This document shows positions 32,553-35,918 of a DNA stretch of 35,918 nt, in pieces (positions within the stretch are counted from its first letter, which is position 1; every line of letters starts with the position of its first letter). This stretch comes from an uncultured Lachnospiraceae bacterium (lineage in GTDB: Bacteria > Bacillota > Clostridia > Lachnospirales > Lachnospiraceae). The translations under genes and the position numbers were made by a program. Under the pieces are notes generated by a model. It had not been told where the DNA came from. It was given only the letters and a program-made list of their open reading frames with translations, and made no database searches. The stretch is taken from positions 1-35,918 of the forward strand of contig CAKQYS010000017.1 in NCBI GenBank assembly GCA_934293375.1. Reading direction: 5' to 3'.

Positions 32553-33386
32553 TCAATTCATAATTTTCTCTTCAAGTAAATTACCCACATGCTTTGTTTC
32601 AAAGAACATTTCTTTATTTATAACAACAATTATAATTGCCGCAATAACAACAAAAATAGTTTGTATACATTTTGTTTCAGGAGTCATGTTTATCTTTTCC
32701 TGCATAATATTTATAAACAAATGAAAAATAATTGTTGCAAGCATACTTCTGTTATTCTTTACATATACCCATGTCTGAAGGAAATCAAGTGGTATCACGC
32801 TAAGAAGAAAGTTAATCACATACATGATTCCCATCTCTTTAAGTCCATACTGGTACGTTCCAGGTATCCAGAATAATGGCACATGCCACAAAGACCAGAT
32901 ACATCCAAAGATGATAGACTCCTTAAACCAGCTGTTGTATGCACCAACAGCATCCTCTCCATAACCTCTCCAACCTAACTCCTCTATGCAGGATGCCAAC
33001 AAAATTGTAAGAAATGCAGACGTACCACCTATAGAAAATGAAAAGTCTTCTGTAAATGAAAACTGATTTATACTGCCGCCAAATAATACTGATGTACCGA
33101 TTGAAGCCGTCACTATCACAGCAAATATCAGCACTGCAATTAATATATATTTAGGTTTTATTCTATAAAACCCAATCAGCTTCTTCTTAAAGTCATTAAT
33201 GAGTGCTTTATTCTTAGACGTAAATACAGTTACTACGGCAACCACGGCAGGTGAAACCAAGCCAAGAAACATTCCAAGATAAAGCCACGTCCCTTCATTA
33301 AGTAAAATTGCCAATAGCCACCAGAACCAAGTGCAGGCAAATGTAATCAAATAGAATCTGACCGGTCGATATATATACTTTTCCAT
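32553..33386 (-). CDS. CPBP family intramembrane metalloprotease
   Basis: Seen: 277 aa, about eight hydrophobic helices. The CPBP motifs are intact: EELGWRG with Glu135-Glu136 and Arg140; then LWHVPLFW with His168 and Phe172; and HLFINIMQE near the C-terminus. Known: CPBP (CAAX protease / bacteriocin-processing) proteins are membrane glutamate-type proteases, often linked to bacteriocin immunity or signal processing. ATG 33386 lies 2 bases after the XRE gene stop (33389), so the two are cotranscribed. Inference: the upstream XRE-DUF4097 gene is a candidate partner. Confidence 0.92.
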   Translation of the reverse strand: MEKYIYRPVRFYLITFACTWFWWLLAILLNEGTWLYLGMFLGLVSPAVVAVVTVFTSKNKALINDFKKKLIGFYRIKPKYILIAVLIFAVIVTASIGTSVLFGGSINQFSFTEDFSFSIGGTSAFLTILLASCIEELGWRGYGEDAVGAYNSWFKESIIFGCIWSLWHVPLFWIPGTYQYGLKEMGIMYVINFLLSVIPLDFLQTWVYVKNNRSMLATIIFHLFINIMQEKINMTPETKCIQTIFVVIAAIIIVVINKEMFFETKHVGNLLEEKIMN

Positions 33387-33388
33387 GA

Positions 33389-34270
33389 CTACACCTCAGC
33401 CTCTACAATCACAAGCTCACTCTTTATACCATTGAGCTCAATGTAATTGTCTGCTTCGGCATCTGAAAAGTCATCAACCTTTTTGCCCTGTCTCTCATAA
33501 TAAATATGAGTTGCTATTCCCTTTTTTGTGCTTCTAAATCTATAATCTGCAGGAATTGTAAGTCTTGATGTTGCTGACAACTGATTAATCTCAAGCGCAC
33601 CCTCATGTGATAAAACACTGATCTGCATATCAAGATTTGAATCTATCTCAATTTCACTTTTATTTCCCTGAAGGGTAACTTCGCTAATTTTGCCATTTAC
33701 CTCAATATGTTCATTTTCTATATCAGTAATATTCAGTGTCCCTGCATTAACTGATAATTCGATTTTTCCAATATATTTTACTGGAATAAAAATAGTAATG
33801 ACCAAACTCTCCTTTGCATCTGCTTCACTGGCTTCATTAAATCTGTTAAGATCAATATCGATTCGGTTTTTTATATCATCAATCTTTACTTTATAATCTG
33901 CCAGAAGATTCTTATAGACATTTGAAAACATTGCGACTTCAATTTTTTCTCCATGATATGCCTTTAAATCTACAGCATATGCTCCACCAAGCTTGATATC
34001 AAAATTCTTCTTACCATCAATATCGTATTCGGTACGACTTTCATAGATATAATCAGACTGCTTTTTCTCTGATTTCTCATTCGAAAGTAATTCATCTACT
34101 GATATCTGGAAGAGATCTGCTATTGCCATCAGATTTGCAATATCCGGTGTTCCTGTTCCATTTTCCCACTTTGTAATGGCTTGTCTTGATACACCGATTT
34201 TCTCAGCCATCTTCTCCTGTGAAAGTCCAGCCTGTTTTCTGTAATGTTTAATTTGTTCTTCTAAAGTCAT
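33389..34270 (-). CDS. XRE helix-turn-helix regulator fused to DUF4097-like beta domain
   Basis: Seen: 293 aa from ATG 34270, preceded by GGAGGTAGAAAA; the frame continues upstream but without a site. Residues 1-60 are a Cro/CI helix-turn-helix (YRKQAGLSQEKMAEKIGVSRQAITKWENG). After a charged linker, residues about 80-293 form a beta-helix-like DUF4097 domain with repeating strands (IELSVNAGTLNITDIENEHI, EVNGKISEVTLQGNKSEIEI). Known: DUF4097 folds are found in membrane or adhesin-like stress proteins; the fusion to an XRE domain suggests a cytoplasmic sensor. The palindromic site upstream is probably autoregulatory; CPBP protease follows. Confidence 0.9.
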   Translation of the reverse strand: MTLEEQIKHYRKQAGLSQEKMAEKIGVSRQAITKWENGTGTPDIANLMAIADLFQISVDELLSNEKSEKKQSDYIYESRTEYDIDGKKNFDIKLGGAYAVDLKAYHGEKIEVAMFSNVYKNLLADYKVKIDDIKNRIDIDLNRFNEASEADAKESLVITIFIPVKYIGKIELSVNAGTLNITDIENEHIEVNGKISEVTLQGNKSEIEIDSNLDMQISVLSHEGALEINQLSATSRLTIPADYRFRSTKKGIATHIYYERQGKKVDDFSDAEADNYIELNGIKSELVIVEAEV

Positions 34271-34312
34271 TTTTCTACCTCCGTTTTCGGTTTGTTTTAC
34301 TTCCTTCACAGA

Positions 34313-34334
34313 TTAGTAAATTAACCTTTACCAA
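34313..34334. promoter_or_regulatory. TTAGTAAA-N6-TTTACCAA dyad upstream of XRE gene
   Basis: 22-bp inverted repeat with one mismatch, 43 bases before the ATG of the XRE-DUF4097 gene. Its outer TTAG/CCAA text and N6 centre repeat the plan of the site at 31585-31606. Likely autoregulatory operator. Confidence 0.6.
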
Positions 34335-34470
34335 ACAAGAAACATTAGCTGTCATTTCACTATTTTTCTGCTACTTTCCGTAGCAACGCCATAAAATAAA
34401 GGTTTTTACAACGAAAACTAAATTTATCCAATCGCCAAATTCCGATTTTCTTAATTCTACAAACTGGAAT

Positions 34471-35031
34471 TTACTGTAATACCCAATCTTCTCTTTTTAG
34501 AATGTTTACCTCATTTTCTTCCGTTGTACCGAATGCTGTCTCATAGGTATCAAATTCATAGTGCTTGAAACCACTTTTTTCCTGAACTCTATGAGATTGC
34601 TCATTCCACAAGAAGTGACCACAGAAGATTACATCAAGATTAGCGTTCTCAAAGAGAAAACGAATTACTTCTTTCAACGCTTCCGGCATCAAACCTTGTC
34701 CCCAATATTCTTTGCTCAGAACATAGCCTATCTCACGGCATTTCTTATTTTCAAATTCCGGGAAGTGAGTTTCATTGTATTTTTCGATCCCAACAGAACC
34801 TATTACTTTGCCCTGATATTCGAGTGCAAATGTTTTCTTATGGCTAATGAACATATCAAGAATAATCTTAGATTCTTCCTTGCTTTCATGAGGCTTCCAA
34901 CCCGCCATTTGTCCAACTCCATCTACTGAAGCGTAGGAATAAAAGTCATCAAGGTCGGATTGCCGCCACGGGCGAATCAACAAACGCTCTGTTTTTAGGA
35001 TAACATTACTTATATCTATTTCAGGATTCAT
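34471..35031 (-). CDS. GNAT acetyltransferase, RimJ/RimL-like
   Basis: Seen: 186 aa. It opens ILKTERLLIRPWRQSDLDDF, the RimJ/RimL signature, and carries IGSVGIEKY and the acetyl-CoA region REIGYVLSKEYWGQGLMPEALKEVIRFLF (about 104-132). Length and motifs match enzymes that acetylate protein N-termini or small amines. Substrate unknown. It follows the CPBP gene at 35046 by 14 bases, so the two probably share a transcript. The 160-base gap after it contains a small TGCTAC/GTAGCA hairpin and the XRE operator. Confidence 0.92.
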   Translation of the reverse strand: MNPEIDISNVILKTERLLIRPWRQSDLDDFYSYASVDGVGQMAGWKPHESKEESKIILDMFISHKKTFALEYQGKVIGSVGIEKYNETHFPEFENKKCREIGYVLSKEYWGQGLMPEALKEVIRFLFENANLDVIFCGHFLWNEQSHRVQEKSGFKHYEFDTYETAFGTTEENEVNILKREDWVLQ

Positions 35032-35045
35032 AGTATTTTACTCCT

Positions 35046-35813
35046 CTAAATTCTACTTTTATTAAGCAGCAGTCTCTCACAATAAACCGCTAAAGCTGTA
35101 TATGTGATTACTAAAATTATTAAAGAAATCAACTCATATCGCATATTCTGTGTAAAACAATATGGTAAGGCACATATATCAATAAATGTGTGCATAATAA
35201 TTGAAACCCATAAATTCCCAGTTTTCTTATAAATTGTTCCAAAATAAATCCCCATACCTATTGTAGAAATTACCTTGAATACAATAACTCCCATGCCCAT
35301 GCCAATCATACCCGGTATATGTCCAAGACCAAAAACTACTGAAGACACAAGAATTGCCATCTCAGTTCTATTTGCCTTTTTATCTGCAAATGCTTCAATA
35401 ATATTTAAAAATAAACCTCTAACATAAAACTCTTCTATTATGCCCACTCCGACATAATAGAAAACCCCTTCAATCAATAATCTCCACAACGTTGGAGTAT
35501 AGTCAAATGGGTACAAGCCGATAAAAAATGCAATGAAAGATAATCCACCAGCAATTATACCTGGCAACGCATATTTTTTTAATCCTTCACACAATCCTTT
35601 GGCTGTAAAACCAAATTTATATGTAATATTAAATGCTTTTAATATTACTATTGATATTATTCCAATTAGAATAAAATTCAACATCAACGGAATTATATAA
35701 TGATCAACATCCGCAACATTTATTTTTAATAACACTCCTGGCAATCCAGAAATATCCATAAATGTAATTACTAAACACAAAATTGTTAAAACCACTTTTG
35801 TTTTTTTATCCAC
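35046..35813 (-). CDS. CPBP family intramembrane metalloprotease
   Basis: Seen: 255 aa, start GTG 35813 with AAGGA nine bases upstream. About eight hydrophobic helices. Motifs: EEFYVRG with Glu127-Glu128 and Arg132; then GLGHIPGM with His165; and a later HTFIDICALP. It is a second CPBP protein of the window, not a close copy of the one at 32553-33386. Known: membrane proteases with roles in bacteriocin immunity, envelope stress or prenyl-protein-like processing. It precedes the RimJ-like GNAT in the same orientation. Upstream of its start the window ends with no recognisable gene. Confidence 0.9.
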   Translation of the reverse strand: MDKKTKVVLTILCLVITFMDISGLPGVLLKINVADVDHYIIPLMLNFILIGIISIVILKAFNITYKFGFTAKGLCEGLKKYALPGIIAGGLSFIAFFIGLYPFDYTPTLWRLLIEGVFYYVGVGIIEEFYVRGLFLNIIEAFADKKANRTEMAILVSSVVFGLGHIPGMIGMGMGVIVFKVISTIGMGIYFGTIYKKTGNLWVSIIMHTFIDICALPYCFTQNMRYELISLIILVITYTALAVYCERLLLNKSRI

Positions 35814-35918
35814 TTCTCTTTATCCTTTCGCTCTAAAAATTCCGATTTATTTCTTTACAGTTCCAAGGAATTCTGATTTAACAAAAAATCATACAAGCCA
35901 ATATGCACAATACCATCT
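35814..35918. other. Right edge, no gene supported
   Basis: The last 105 bases hold the ribosome site of the CPBP gene. One minus-strand frame is open from the edge for about 20 codons (ending NQNSLEL and a TAA near 35858), which might be the end of a gene lying outside. Too short to identify. Confidence 0.3.

Noticed and set aside
35858..35918. Partial gene at the right edge
   Set aside because: About 20 open codons with no recognisable sequence; insufficient to call.

Overview
The window looks like chromosome of a low-to-mid GC Gram-positive Clostridia member, most likely Lachnospiraceae-like. The signs are strong AGGAGG-type ribosome sites, a T-box leader, a FeoA-FeoB fusion, a VanG-type ligase with a VanT-type racemase, and Gram-positive surface proteins. 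I do not name a species. Every intact gene I can support lies on the minus strand, so the map reads from right to left. The only plus-strand coding trace is a decayed MerR regulator near 31.7 kb. I saw no rRNA, tRNA, CRISPR array, transposase or phage gene.

Layout. 1-2.4 kb: a secreted papain-like protease with a Big2-type repeat, cut by the left edge, and a DUF421 membrane protein. 2.6-6.6 kb: a four-gene Gld-type ABC exporter operon (ATPase, permease, GldG-like, DUF4340) behind a perfect 21-bp palindrome. 6.7-12.1 kb: pdxK-type kinase, a TatD-associated-type radical SAM protein, iorA, iorB and a phenylacetate-CoA ligase, which look like one aryl-pyruvate to aryl-acetyl-CoA operon. It is interrupted by a structured ~200-bp inverted-repeat element. 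12.2-13.6 kb: a lone trpD behind a T-box leader whose specifier reads UGG (Trp). 13.6-16.1 kb: a P1B-type ATPase with an unusual CC membrane motif and a DUF6110-like partner. 16.1-19.4 kb: VanG-like D-Ala-D-Ser ligase and VanT serine racemase, with VanT split into membrane and catalytic ORFs. 19.5-22.0 kb: FeoAB iron transporter under a promoter framed by two identical dyads. 22.1-24.1 kb: an SseB-like protein and a membrane-fused spermidine-synthase-like protein broken by a frameshift. 24.2-27.7 kb: a large Ig-like surface protein behind a TetR regulator with its palindromic operator.

From about 27.8 kb rightward the sequence is visibly more A/T-rich and becomes an accessory assortment: nitrilase-family hydrolase, cytidylate-kinase-like protein, MATE exporter with a structured leader, methyltransferase, MerR remnant, two GNATs, a GNAT fragment, two CPBP membrane proteases, and an XRE-DUF4097 regulator.

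Best leads: (1) the VanG/VanT pair with no VanXY, VanY or VanRS in the window, an Asn in the racemase position that marks serine racemases, and a split at an A6 run; (2) the structured element and the shared GTTTCGCAAAC motif ahead of paaK and pdxK; (3) the Trp T-box on a solitary trpD next to an indolepyruvate-oxidising operon; (4) the CC-motif P-type ATPase with its DUF6110-like partner; (5) the MATE leader. Two genes are split at homopolymers by the same kind of one-base gain, so sequencing or assembly error must be excluded before either is taken as biology.
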